Positions 29,488-37,657 of a stretch of DNA of 64,000 nt are shown here, one piece after another (positions within the stretch are counted from its first letter, which is position 1; every line of letters starts with the position of its first letter). Made by a program: the position numbers and the translations under genes. The notes below the pieces were generated by a model. The model was given only the letters and a program-made list of their open reading frames with translations, was not told the origin of the DNA and made no database searches. The DNA comes from Spirosoma endophyticum (GTDB taxonomy: Bacteria > Bacteroidota > Bacteroidia > Cytophagales > Spirosomataceae): assembly GCF_900112365.1 (NCBI RefSeq), contig NZ_FOLQ01000001.1:372001-436000 (forward strand), given 5' to 3'.

Positions 29488-29875
29488 TTACCCAACGTAG
29501 CGCAGCAGTAACCCAATCACGGCGACTATGCCAATAAAGCTTAGCTCGGGTAATTTCTTAAGCCGATAAAGCAATTCAACCGTCGTTATCGCAATCAGTA
29601 CCGCCGGTATATTGATCAACTGCCGACGCGCTAATTCCACCACCGCACCAGCTATAGCGCCTACTGCGGCTACGGTCACGCCATCTACAAATGCCTTAAC
29701 GCTCGGATGTTTGCCCCAGCGTTTGAAGTAGGGTGCAGGCAGTTCGGTCAGAGCCGCTACGCAGGCGTTCGGGAACCCCACCACCAGATAGCCAATAAAC
29801 GCAACGGTAATCACTACAGGACCGGGCGTAAGATAAATTGCCAGTTGAGCTAATGACTGAATCTGACGAAAAGAA
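29488..29875 (-). pseudogene. Truncated chromate transporter (ChrA-like) remnant
   Basis: The frame on the minus strand reads LAQLAIYLTPGPVVITVAFIGYLVVG and onward, the C-terminal half of CHR-family transporters, and ends with two further membrane helices. Compared with the family, the N-terminal half is absent: upstream of about 29875 the similarity stops beside inverted repeats. About ten residues (the usual FLPCYLF-type stretch) are also missing between VAAL and the conserved LPAPYFKRWGKHP. The longest ATG frame is only 108 residues (start 29814). The truncation plus an internal in-frame deletion argue for a dead gene. The ancestral role would be chromate/sulphate antiport. Confidence 0.72.
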
Positions 29876-29888
29876 TGACCAAAACAAA

Positions 29889-29930
29889 AATTCCGGCGAC
29901 AACCAGGTTTATTTGGTCAGTGCCGGAATT
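29889..29930. repeat. 9-bp inverted repeat at the broken end of the chromate transporter relic
   Basis: AATTCCGGC at 29889-29897 is repeated inverted at 29922-29930. It lies exactly where similarity to the transporter ends, directly beside the larger inverted repeat at 29945-30009, and so may mark the deletion or insertion boundary. Confidence 0.55.
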
Positions 29931-29944
29931 CAATACGTATCCTT

Positions 29945-30009
29945 TCAGGATTTTGCGGGAAGCCGTGCCACCGTTTAGAACGGTGGCACGGCTTCCCGCA
30001 AAATCCTGA
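29945..30009. repeat. 31-bp perfect inverted repeat
   Basis: The arms 29945-29975 and 29979-30009 are perfect reverse complements with a 3-base loop (core GCGGGAAGCCGTGCCACCG). It lies 7 bases past the stop of the YceI gene and could end its transcript. The length and perfection exceed an ordinary terminator, and there is no long T-run. The sub-core GGGAAGCCG recurs in the repeat before leuS (63546-63597), suggesting a dispersed family. Confidence 0.88.
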
Positions 30010-30015
30010 ACAATA

Positions 30016-30564
30016 TTAAGCTTGCTTCGTCAATTGAATATTTAAAACCAGTTTAACGTCATCACTGACAACGACGCCACCGGCTTCGGTAACACCATCC
30101 CAGGTTAATCCGAATTCTTTCCGTTTGATCGTTCCAACGGCTTCAAAACCGGCTTTGGTTTGACCGTAGAAATCCTGCATAATACCGCCATGTTCAACCT
30201 TCAGCGTTATTGGTTTCGTGGTGCCGCGAATCGTCAGATCGCCTGTGAGGTTATACGTATCATCACCCGTTTTGGTCAGGTTTGTCGACGTAAACGTTAG
30301 TTTAGGGAAGCTTTCGGCGTCAAAGAAATCAGCCGATTTCAGGTGACCATCCCGTTGTTCGTTACCCGTTGTAATACTGCTGATGTCAGCCGAGAAGGAA
30401 ATTTTTGCGTCGGTGAAATCTTCCCCAACGGATTCTACCTGACCTTCGTATTGCGTGAACGAACCTGTTACCGTCGAGATAACCAGGTGTTTTACTTTAA
30501 ATTGTATTTCTGAGTGAGTAGGATCAATAACCCAGGAAGTAGTGGTGGCGGTTTCGGTTGCCAT
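30016..30564 (-). CDS. YceI-family protein
   Basis: The 182-residue protein fits the YceI lipocalin-like barrel: SWVIDPTHSEIQFKVKHLVIS at the start, then KISFSADISSITTGNEQRDGHLKS, FFDAESFPKLTFTST, LTGDLTIRGTTKPITL and VKLVLNIQL at the end. YceI proteins bind long isoprenoid or lipid molecules; most are periplasmic. This one has no signal peptide (MATETATTTSW start), so it is probably cytoplasmic, as in many Bacteroidota homologues. It lies upstream of the long inverted repeat and appears monocistronic. Confidence 0.93.
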   Translation of the reverse strand: MATETATTTSWVIDPTHSEIQFKVKHLVISTVTGSFTQYEGQVESVGEDFTDAKISFSADISSITTGNEQRDGHLKSADFFDAESFPKLTFTSTNLTKTGDDTYNLTGDLTIRGTTKPITLKVEHGGIMQDFYGQTKAGFEAVGTIKRKEFGLTWDGVTEAGGVVVSDDVKLVLNIQLTKQA

Positions 30565-30684
30565 AGTTGTAAGAGTTTAAAATTAAATGTTTTCGTATTT
30601 GATGTATATACATTTAATTTTTGCAAATTGTTTCATTGCACTGAAAAAATTATTTTTATTGAAATCCGGCAGGTATGGCTGGCC

Positions 30685-31464
30685 TTATTTACCCAACCAT
30701 TCTTTGAAACCAGGAATCCGGTCGGCACTGACAAAGACCTCCTGACGGGGTTTGGGGGCTAAATCCAGCTTTAGTTTACCACCCGAAAAGGTATGAATGG
30801 TCTGCGTGGACTTTAACGACACCAGAAAGGAGCGATTCACCCGAAAAAACTGGTTGGGGTCCACCAAACTTCCCAGTTTATCTAAACTATACTCAACAAG
30901 CAGGTTTTGCCCCTCCCGGGTAGTCAGGTATGTGGCTTTGTCCTCAAAAAAGAAATAGGCAATCTGGCTTGTCTCCACACTGCGGATCTTTGACCCTAAG
31001 GTTACCATAAACCGTTCTTTATACGCAGCCGATTTCGATTGGATCAACGTAGTCACTACGTCAGACAGATCGGGTAATTGCGCTCGGTAGCCAGCCGCCT
31101 GCCGGAGGACTTTAAACTTATCAATGGCTGCGGCCAGTTCCTGTTCATCAATAGGTTTGAGCAAATAATCGATGCTGTTCACCTTGAACGCCTGAAGCGT
31201 ATATTCATCGTAAGCCGTGGTAAAGACAATCGGAATGGTCAGTTGGGTCTGTTCAATAATCCGAAATCCAATATCGTCTTCTAATTGAATATCCATGAAA
31301 ATCAAATCCGGCTGCGGGCCCAGTGCGTGTTCGGAAAACCAGCGGATGGATTTAGCCACCGAGGGAATTTGGGCCAATACCTGAATGGACGGATCGTACT
31401 GTAGTAGAAGCTTTTCCAGTCGCTGGGCCGTCAGCGACTCGTCTTCAATGATGAGTACATTCAT
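30685..31464 (-). CDS. LytTR-family response regulator
   Basis: The 259-residue regulator has a receiver domain (about residues 1-120) with its phospho-acceptor in DLIFMDIQL (Asp58) and the switch Lys in DYLLKPID. A LytTR DNA-binding domain (about 150-255) follows with AYFFFEDKATYLTT, FFRVNRSFLVSL and a final FKEWLG. Its start overlaps the stop of the kinase gene by 4 bases (31461-31464), implying translational coupling and a cognate pair. LytTR regulators bind paired short direct repeats near promoters; none were identified here. Confidence 0.95.
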   Translation of the reverse strand: MNVLIIEDESLTAQRLEKLLLQYDPSIQVLAQIPSVAKSIRWFSEHALGPQPDLIFMDIQLEDDIGFRIIEQTQLTIPIVFTTAYDEYTLQAFKVNSIDYLLKPIDEQELAAAIDKFKVLRQAAGYRAQLPDLSDVVTTLIQSKSAAYKERFMVTLGSKIRSVETSQIAYFFFEDKATYLTTREGQNLLVEYSLDKLGSLVDPNQFFRVNRSFLVSLKSTQTIHTFSGGKLKLDLAPKPRQEVFVSADRIPGFKEWLGK

Positions 31465-32612
31465 GGTAGCAGGGGGATTTTTATGATAAACGAGCCACCC
31501 TCTTCCCCCACCCCGACCGATCGGTCGGTCAGCAGCCGGTACCGGTTGATGATGTTTTGTAAACCCATGCCGGTGGACGATTCCGGTTGGGGACGTAGCT
31601 GAATCGGATTGGCAATCAATAACGTATTGGCGTCTTTATAGATCGAGATAATCAGCGGATCTTCAATGGACATCTGGTTGTGTTTGACCGCATTTTCAAC
31701 CAGCAGTTGCAGAGTCAATGGCGCAATCCGGTAGCGCGTGGCTTCGTGTGACGGGACGCTGGTAATTATCTTCAATTTTCCGTCAAACCGAATGTTGAGC
31801 AAAAATACATAGGCCTCCAGGAAATCGAGTTCTGTTTTCAGGCTGACCTGTTCCACATCCCGCTGCTCCAGAATGTAGCGGTAGGCTTTAGCCAGTCGAT
31901 TGATAAACTGCACCGACAGCCTGGTATCGACTTCCACCAGCGATGAAAGAATACTCAGGCTGTTAAAGAGAAAATGAGGATTTACCTGATTCTTAAGGGC
32001 TGCAAACTGAGCCTGAGTAGCCTCCCGTTTTAGCTGTTCAGCCTTCACCCGAAGTTCTTCCAACTGCTTGTACCCGCGCAGGTTAGCGGCCAGATAAAAA
32101 GCCGAGAGCATGGCCATCACCGTTAATCCATCATTGAATCGTTCCCGTTGTTGCGTGGCCCGCTTCGTCAGGGCCGTTATCCGTTCGTCAACGGGCGTTG
32201 CCAGACCGGCTTTCATCGACGGGACCTGATGCAGGGGATCATCGGCCCGATTCATGTAGCCAATGACAGTTACCCACAGGTTGTAAAAAGCCAGGTTTAG
32301 CACAATGGCCAACGCCCCTGCCACCAGTAACGTAGCGAGTTTGGCCGGCAGTTTGATATTCACCAGAAAATCACTCTCTGACCAACCCCAAAACCAACGT
32401 TCGAGCCGTTCGGACAGGCTTAGCCAGGCCGTAAAAAAGAGTACGGTCATTGTAATTTCCAGCAACCACACCCACCAAAATCGCTGGACACCTTCCCAGG
32501 TCAAATGATCGAAGAAAATGTAGAGTTTGATAGGCCAGTAAATGGCAAAGACACTGAGTGCAAGCCGTACTTTTTGGGTGAGTGTCAGGGAATAGCCAGC
32601 GGGTGAATCCAT
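31461..32612 (-). CDS. LytS-type sensor histidine kinase (His_kinase family)
   Basis: The kinase has 383 residues from ATG 32612 (TTG 32621 is an alternative). Four to five hydrophobic segments occupy residues 15-180, and a short coiled coil follows. The His_kinase domain has NQVNPHFLFNSLSILSSL, which contains the phosphorylated His. The ATPase domain has PLTLQLLVENAVKHNQ and ends with TGMGLQNIINRYRLL. It forms an operon with the LytTR regulator, overlapping it by 4 bases. The input signal is unknown; the membrane part has no recognised ligand-binding domain. Confidence 0.93.
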   Translation of the reverse strand: MDSPAGYSLTLTQKVRLALSVFAIYWPIKLYIFFDHLTWEGVQRFWWVWLLEITMTVLFFTAWLSLSERLERWFWGWSESDFLVNIKLPAKLATLLVAGALAIVLNLAFYNLWVTVIGYMNRADDPLHQVPSMKAGLATPVDERITALTKRATQQRERFNDGLTVMAMLSAFYLAANLRGYKQLEELRVKAEQLKREATQAQFAALKNQVNPHFLFNSLSILSSLVEVDTRLSVQFINRLAKAYRYILEQRDVEQVSLKTELDFLEAYVFLLNIRFDGKLKIITSVPSHEATRYRIAPLTLQLLVENAVKHNQMSIEDPLIISIYKDANTLLIANPIQLRPQPESSTGMGLQNIINRYRLLTDRSVGVGEEGGSFIIKIPLLP

Positions 32613-32752
32613 CGACAACAAAGCTACAGGATTGATGACTTTTTCACGGAAAAACCGGTAGGCATCGAATATAAAAGGGAAATGGGGAAACCGACCTAAA
32701 CAAAGTGGTCAATGACAAACCAGCACCAAACAGACGATTGGTCGCCAATTCC

Positions 32753-33073
32753 CTAATAGTCGGCTTCAGCGCTTGTTTTGACCAACTTACTGTGGAAGAA
32801 CAGATTTAATCCATCATTGATCGATGTGTCGGTTAGTGAATAGTACGTCTCCCGGCCTTTTCGGAGCTTTTTCAGAATCGTCCTCTCATGGAGGAACCTC
32901 AGATTACTATAGAGCACAAATTGATCAATATCAGGCAAATAACTCTGGATCGTAGTGATACTGGCCAACTGCTCATGGGCTATGATCGATACGATTTGAA
33001 CACGTAGTGGATGACCAACGGCTTTCAGCAAATTGGCCAGTCGACTTATTTCTTCCTGATCACACATTTCCAT
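32753..33073 (-). CDS. ArsR-like winged-helix regulator
   Basis: This small regulator (about 106 residues from ATG 33073; GTG 33094 and ATG 33067 are other possible starts) has the ArsR pattern EISRLANLLKAVGHPLRVQIV. A helix-turn-helix at about ITTIQSYLPDIDQFVLYSNLRFLHE is followed by a wing with KKLRKGRETYYSLTD. It lacks the classic metal-binding ELCVCDL motif, so the signal may not be a metal. It is divergent from nothing obvious: the kinase lies downstream 141 bases away and the amidohydrolase upstream in the same direction, 64 bases away. Confidence 0.82.
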   Translation of the reverse strand: MEMCDQEEISRLANLLKAVGHPLRVQIVSIIAHEQLASITTIQSYLPDIDQFVLYSNLRFLHERTILKKLRKGRETYYSLTDTSINDGLNLFFHSKLVKTSAEADY

Positions 33074-33157
33074 CTCCACTCTACTTCCCTCCACAATAGT
33101 TCACTTTAATCGTTTAAGCACTAGTAAATGCCAGATTTGTTGATTTAGTTCAACGCC

Positions 33158-34195
33158 TTACTTAAACTTACTGGCATCCAGCCGGAAAAAGCGAACCGCA
33201 TTATTGAACATAATGTCTCGTTTCTGATCGAACGACAAATAGTCCGCATTTTCGATGATGCTGATCGAGGTTTCAAACAACTTGGGCCAGATCAACAGAT
33301 CGGTGCCGTACATGATCCGTTTGCCAAACCCAGCCTGCACCAGTCGTTTGAGATACGCGTGTATTTCTGCCTGAGGGTAACTCCAGATGAAACCCGCCAG
33401 ATCCACATATACATACGCATTCGCGCCCATCAACGCAATCATCTGATCGATCATTGGATAACCCGCATGCATGACCCATAGTTTCAGTTTGGGATGTCGA
33501 GCCAGCATATCTTCCAGTAAAAAAGGGCTCCCCAGCGAGGCCCGGTACTTCGACTGACCAATATTAGCCATGCCGTTTCCACCCGTTCCCATATGAATGC
33601 CCACCGGAATATTCAATTTTTCGGCTGCGGCAAAATAGCCATCAAGTGACATATCGCTCGGCGACAGGCCCTGATATTGCGGGGCTACCTCGCCCATTAC
33701 CTCATAAAAACCTGAAGACAGGGAGTCGGTAAAGGCTTTCACACTCATGTCGTTGGGGGAACTGACGCCAATACCGGCAATTACCCGACCGGGTGCTGCT
33801 TTTTTCCAGTTTCGTAAAATCTGGGGATCGCCGTAGGCCACAATGGTCATGTTGAGCCGTTGCATGGCATCCACTACGGCGGCCTGCATCTCCTGATCCG
33901 ATTTGGCCGGTTGTAAGGGCGTAGCACATTCAGCATTGAGAAACGCGCGCATCTGCTGATTCGGATCGCCCCCCGGCATGTCCCGTAGAAACCAGGGACA
34001 CATCTCTACGGCAAAGCTAGGGTTCACCTTCATGGCGTGCACGTGCACATCAATGATGGGAAGTGGTCGGCGGGGAACGGCTTGCCCCCAAGAAGCGCCG
34101 ACTATAAACAGACAGGCCGTGATCAGGCAGACCAATCTCGCCGGGCAGGCATTCATCACTGCAGATAGATTCTTGTTCATGTCAAAATCGGTCAT
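33158..34195 (-). CDS. Exported amidohydrolase (Amidohydro_2-type TIM barrel)
   Basis: The 345-residue protein has an N-terminal hydrophobic export segment (about residues 18-38) ending near GASWGQ. Metal-dependent hydrolase motifs follow: IIDVHVHAM (HxH, about residue 50), GIHMGTG, LWVMHAGYPMIDQ and MYGTDLLIWP with the late Asp ligand. This is the arrangement of the Amidohydro_2 / ACMSD-like group that cleaves C-N, C-O or C-C bonds; substrate unknown. ATG 34195 is used; ATG 34180 (MNKN) is equally plausible. It is the last gene of a leftward run with two other exported hydrolases (34308, 36043). Confidence 0.87.
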   Translation of the reverse strand: MTDFDMNKNLSAVMNACPARLVCLITACLFIVGASWGQAVPRRPLPIIDVHVHAMKVNPSFAVEMCPWFLRDMPGGDPNQQMRAFLNAECATPLQPAKSDQEMQAAVVDAMQRLNMTIVAYGDPQILRNWKKAAPGRVIAGIGVSSPNDMSVKAFTDSLSSGFYEVMGEVAPQYQGLSPSDMSLDGYFAAAEKLNIPVGIHMGTGGNGMANIGQSKYRASLGSPFLLEDMLARHPKLKLWVMHAGYPMIDQMIALMGANAYVYVDLAGFIWSYPQAEIHAYLKRLVQAGFGKRIMYGTDLLIWPKLFETSISIIENADYLSFDQKRDIMFNNAVRFFRLDASKFK

Positions 34196-34307
34196 GCGTT
34201 TAGGTAAAAATGCACGAACCGATTGATGGCTGAAACAAAAAAGGACTGAATGTCAGAACGAGTTGGTTGGACGTTCGATTTTACCGGATGAATGAATCCC
34301 CTACCCG

Positions 34308-36002
34308 CTACTGATCCGTAGTTTTCTTCCCCGGTCCCCAGATTGCACGGCCGGGGAAAGTGCCCGTATGTTCACCGTCTTTCAGGACCAGTTTCCCATT
34401 GACCAGTACGTGCTGCACCCCGATCGAGTATTGAAATGGATCAGAAAACGTCGCTTTATCGGCGATAGTGGCCGGATCGAATATTACTACGTCGGCAAAA
34501 TAACCTGCGCTGAGCAGCCCCCGTTTGGGAAGTTTATGATTCGTGGCGGGTAAGCTGGTCAATCGGCGAATACCTTCTTCAAGCGACATTACGTGTTCAT
34601 CCCGGACGTATTTACCCAGCAAGCGGGAAAAATTCCCAAACGTTCGGGGATGCACCACACCAATATCTTTCCGGTCGTCGGTAATCGAAGCCGCATCCGA
34701 CCCGAATGACACCCACGGCTGACTGATTCCCTTTTTTACATTTTCCTCCGACATCAGGAAATACGTTGTTTCAACGCGGCTTTTGTCCGCCACGATCAAA
34801 TCCATGACCGTTTCGATGGGGTCTCTATGCCAGATGGCGGCTATCTGCCCGAGCGTTTTGCTGTTGTATTTTTTGAGCGAATCCACCTCAAAAGCTGTCA
34901 GGATTATGTTGTCGGTTGAGCCCGCCAGCTGAAACATATTCTCCCAGTCATTACCGCTCTGTCGAACTTCAGCGGCTAATTTCTGACGGGTAGCGGGGTC
35001 CTGAAGCCGTTTCCAGCCCGCCATAAAGCCTCCATTGAACAGGTATGGTGGCAAACAGGACGTAAGCCCCGTAGCGCCAGCGGTGTACGTATACATATTG
35101 GCCGTTACGTCCTGTCCCTGCTTTCGGGCGTCGTTGATGAGCGCTATGGCCGTTTCCATGCGCGGCCAGTTCCGTTGCCCCGACGCTTTGAAATGGTACA
35201 ACTCAACCGGCACCTTTGCGGCTTTCCCAATCTGAATCAACTCAGCAACTCCCTGATCGAGTCGGTCGCCTTCGCTACGTATATGGGCAATGTACCGGCC
35301 ACCGTAGCGACCCGCTTCCTTACAAAGGGCAACTAATTCGTCCGTATCGGCAAAGGTATTTGGCGGATAAATCAGGGCGGTTGTGATGCCTAACGCGCCC
35401 TCTTCCATAGCCTTTCGAACAATGGCCCGCATCTTATCCAACTGAGCTGGCGTTGGTTTCACGTTCTCTTCGCCCAAGACACTCTGACGAACCTGACCGG
35501 CTCCGAGATAAGACGCTACGTTCGGGGTGATGCCCTTTTGCTGTAATTTCTTCAAAAAATCAGCCAGTGTTTTCCAGTCGCAGGTCAATTTATACGGTTT
35601 CAGGGCTTGATTGACCTGCTGGCGCATTTCATCCGTGTCGACTGGTCCCCACGAATCCTCGCCAAACACTTCGGTGGTAATGCCCTGTTTGAGATCGCTC
35701 ATGGAATGCCCATCCCTCAACAGTTCGATGCCGGTGTGGGATAACACGTTGATAAATCCCGGTGCTACGGCCTTGCCCTGCGCATCAATGATAGTGGTGG
35801 CCTGAGCATTCGTCAGTTTTCCGACCGCAACAACCCGATCTCCCCGGATGCCGACATCACCCGCCGTGGGTGGCTTACCCGATCCGTCGTAGATCAATCC
35901 GTTACGGATCAATACGTCGAAGCGATTGGTTGTTCCCGATGGCTGTGCCTGGGTGAGGATCGCCCCAGTGAGACAGATTATAATGAGAAGTGAAAGTCTC
36001 AT
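34308..36002 (-). CDS. N-acyl-D-amino-acid deacylase family protein
   Basis: The 564-residue protein has a signal peptide (about 19 residues, ending LTQAQ). The N- and C-terminal parts form the small beta-sandwich (LIYDGSGKPPTAGDVGIRGDRV and VLKDGEHTGTFPGRAIWGPG), and the middle is the amidohydrolase barrel. YIAHIRSEGDRLDQG, VELYHFKASG, and DAASITDDRKDIGVVHPR follow the D-aminoacylase family. The usual first HxH metal motif reads PGFINVLSHTG, i.e. the first His is Leu. Members cleave N-acyl-D-amino acids or related amides. It is preceded by the M20 peptidase (41 bases upstream), probably in one transcript. Confidence 0.9.
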   Translation of the reverse strand: MRLSLLIIICLTGAILTQAQPSGTTNRFDVLIRNGLIYDGSGKPPTAGDVGIRGDRVVAVGKLTNAQATTIIDAQGKAVAPGFINVLSHTGIELLRDGHSMSDLKQGITTEVFGEDSWGPVDTDEMRQQVNQALKPYKLTCDWKTLADFLKKLQQKGITPNVASYLGAGQVRQSVLGEENVKPTPAQLDKMRAIVRKAMEEGALGITTALIYPPNTFADTDELVALCKEAGRYGGRYIAHIRSEGDRLDQGVAELIQIGKAAKVPVELYHFKASGQRNWPRMETAIALINDARKQGQDVTANMYTYTAGATGLTSCLPPYLFNGGFMAGWKRLQDPATRQKLAAEVRQSGNDWENMFQLAGSTDNIILTAFEVDSLKKYNSKTLGQIAAIWHRDPIETVMDLIVADKSRVETTYFLMSEENVKKGISQPWVSFGSDAASITDDRKDIGVVHPRTFGNFSRLLGKYVRDEHVMSLEEGIRRLTSLPATNHKLPKRGLLSAGYFADVVIFDPATIADKATFSDPFQYSIGVQHVLVNGKLVLKDGEHTGTFPGRAIWGPGKKTTDQ

Positions 36003-36042
36003 AATTAATATTTTAGAACCAGAGGCTGGCGCGGGTGAAAAC

Positions 36043-37575
36043 TCATTTCAATTGCATAATGGCGGCCAATGTCTCGATGCCGTCCCAGAGGTATTGCACC
36101 AATACATTCTCGTTTTCGGCATGCTGATTGTTGTCATAATTGACAATCGGCACCGACACTACGTTGGCTTTCAGGTGTTTTTCGAACAGATACAGCGGTA
36201 AACTACCTCCCGCCGTGGGCGTTAACACAATGGGGTCCGTCGATGTCGTTTGTACTGCCGCAATGACCTCTTGCGCGATGGGCAAATCCATTGGTGTCCG
36301 CTGGGCATTGTAACCCGCTCCCGTCGTGATTTTGATCAGTTTAGGATACTGCTGACGGTCGGCATCGGTCGGGTCATGGTCGAGTACGTGGTAGCCCTGA
36401 CCGCGAATGTGTTCGGTTACGCGCTCAATCTGACGAGTGATGTCGTTGCCCCGAACCAGCCGCAAATCCAGCACGGCTTCGGCTTTGGTGGGGATAACGT
36501 TGCCCGCCATCGGTCCGACATTCGCGCTTTGAATTCCGTTGATATTCAGGGTCGGAATCATCATCAGGTCCATGAACGAGGCCCCGCCCCCATCAGGTTT
36601 GGCGATACCCAGTTCTTTTTTCAGGGCTGCTTCCATATTAGGGACGGTGGCCATCGCCTGTTTCTCGCGGGCCGTAAGTGGCGTTACGTCGTCGTAAAAA
36701 CCTTTGATCATGACACGTCCTTCGTCATTTTTCATACTCGCCAGCAGGTTCACCAGTTTCTGCGCGGGATTAGGTGCCCAGTTTCCGTAGTTGCCGCTGT
36801 GGAGCGGACGTTTTGGGCCATAAACCGTCAGGTTCATGTTGACATCGCCCCGTACACCGAACTGGACCACTTTTTTGCCCGATACATGACGTGGACCATC
36901 GACAATCAGCCAGAGATCACTCGTCAGTTTGTCCTGGTGTTTTTGTAGAATATCGCCCAGATGGGTTGAACCAAGTTCTTCCTCGCCTTCAAAGAAGAAT
37001 TTCAGATTGACCGTTGGTTTGATGTTGCTTTTCACCAACGCGTCGTAGGCATTCAGAATCGCCATGACCCCGGCTTTGTCGTCGGCACTTCCCCGCCCGG
37101 ATAGACGCCAGGTCGGATTGATCGCATCTCCCGATTTATACGTAGTAACGATAGTGCCCCCCTGCTCAACGGGAGCCGTGATAAACACCGGTTCGAAAGG
37201 TTGTAATCCTTTAGCCCACTGCTTTGGGTTAACGGGTTGCCCATCGTAGTGCGCGTAAAAAATGAGCGTTTTGGTGGCTCCAGGCACCTTTACCTCCCCA
37301 AATACCGCCGGATTAGTACCCGGTTTTACGCCATCCAGTAAAGAAGCCGGGATACCCCGCTGCTTCATCATTTGCATGATGAAGGCCGCATTTTGGCGGA
37401 TCGTTGCCGAGTCGGATGATACGTTAGGAATGGTCAGAAACTGACGATACTCGTCCATCAGTGCCGTTTCACGAGTTTGTCGATATTGCCGAACGCGTTG
37501 TTGTGGTGATTGCGCGTTGGCGGAAAGGGTGATGATGCAGGCTAAAAACAGGGTTACTCTGGAAGGAAACGTCAT
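36043..37575 (-). CDS. Exported M20-family metallopeptidase
   Basis: The 510-residue peptidase has a signal peptide (about 20 residues, ending SANAQ). M20 zinc ligands are visible in IFYAHYDGQPV (His-Asp), GRGSADDKAGVMAIL (Asp) and FFFEGEEELGSTHL (catalytic/metal Glu); a final His lies near the C-terminus (NQHAENENVL). A dimerisation/lid domain separates the halves of the zinc domain. M20 enzymes of this length cleave dipeptides or remove single amino acids. It lies 41 bases upstream of the D-aminoacylase-type gene, giving a plausible peptide-degradation unit. Confidence 0.93.
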   Translation of the reverse strand: MTFPSRVTLFLACIITLSANAQSPQQRVRQYRQTRETALMDEYRQFLTIPNVSSDSATIRQNAAFIMQMMKQRGIPASLLDGVKPGTNPAVFGEVKVPGATKTLIFYAHYDGQPVNPKQWAKGLQPFEPVFITAPVEQGGTIVTTYKSGDAINPTWRLSGRGSADDKAGVMAILNAYDALVKSNIKPTVNLKFFFEGEEELGSTHLGDILQKHQDKLTSDLWLIVDGPRHVSGKKVVQFGVRGDVNMNLTVYGPKRPLHSGNYGNWAPNPAQKLVNLLASMKNDEGRVMIKGFYDDVTPLTAREKQAMATVPNMEAALKKELGIAKPDGGGASFMDLMMIPTLNINGIQSANVGPMAGNVIPTKAEAVLDLRLVRGNDITRQIERVTEHIRGQGYHVLDHDPTDADRQQYPKLIKITTGAGYNAQRTPMDLPIAQEVIAAVQTTSTDPIVLTPTAGGSLPLYLFEKHLKANVVSVPIVNYDNNQHAENENVLVQYLWDGIETLAAIMQLK

Positions 37576-37657
37576 TCTGTTCGGTTGTATATTCTGTGAA
37601 GATTGGACCTTTTTGTGAGTCCGACAAAAATTGATATAAGTTGTCAGTAATTAGCCA

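Noticed and set aside
36250..36948. 232-residue open frame on the plus strand
   Set aside because: It lies entirely antisense to the M20 peptidase gene, has no domain-like pattern, and is rich in residues expected from the reverse complement of that gene.
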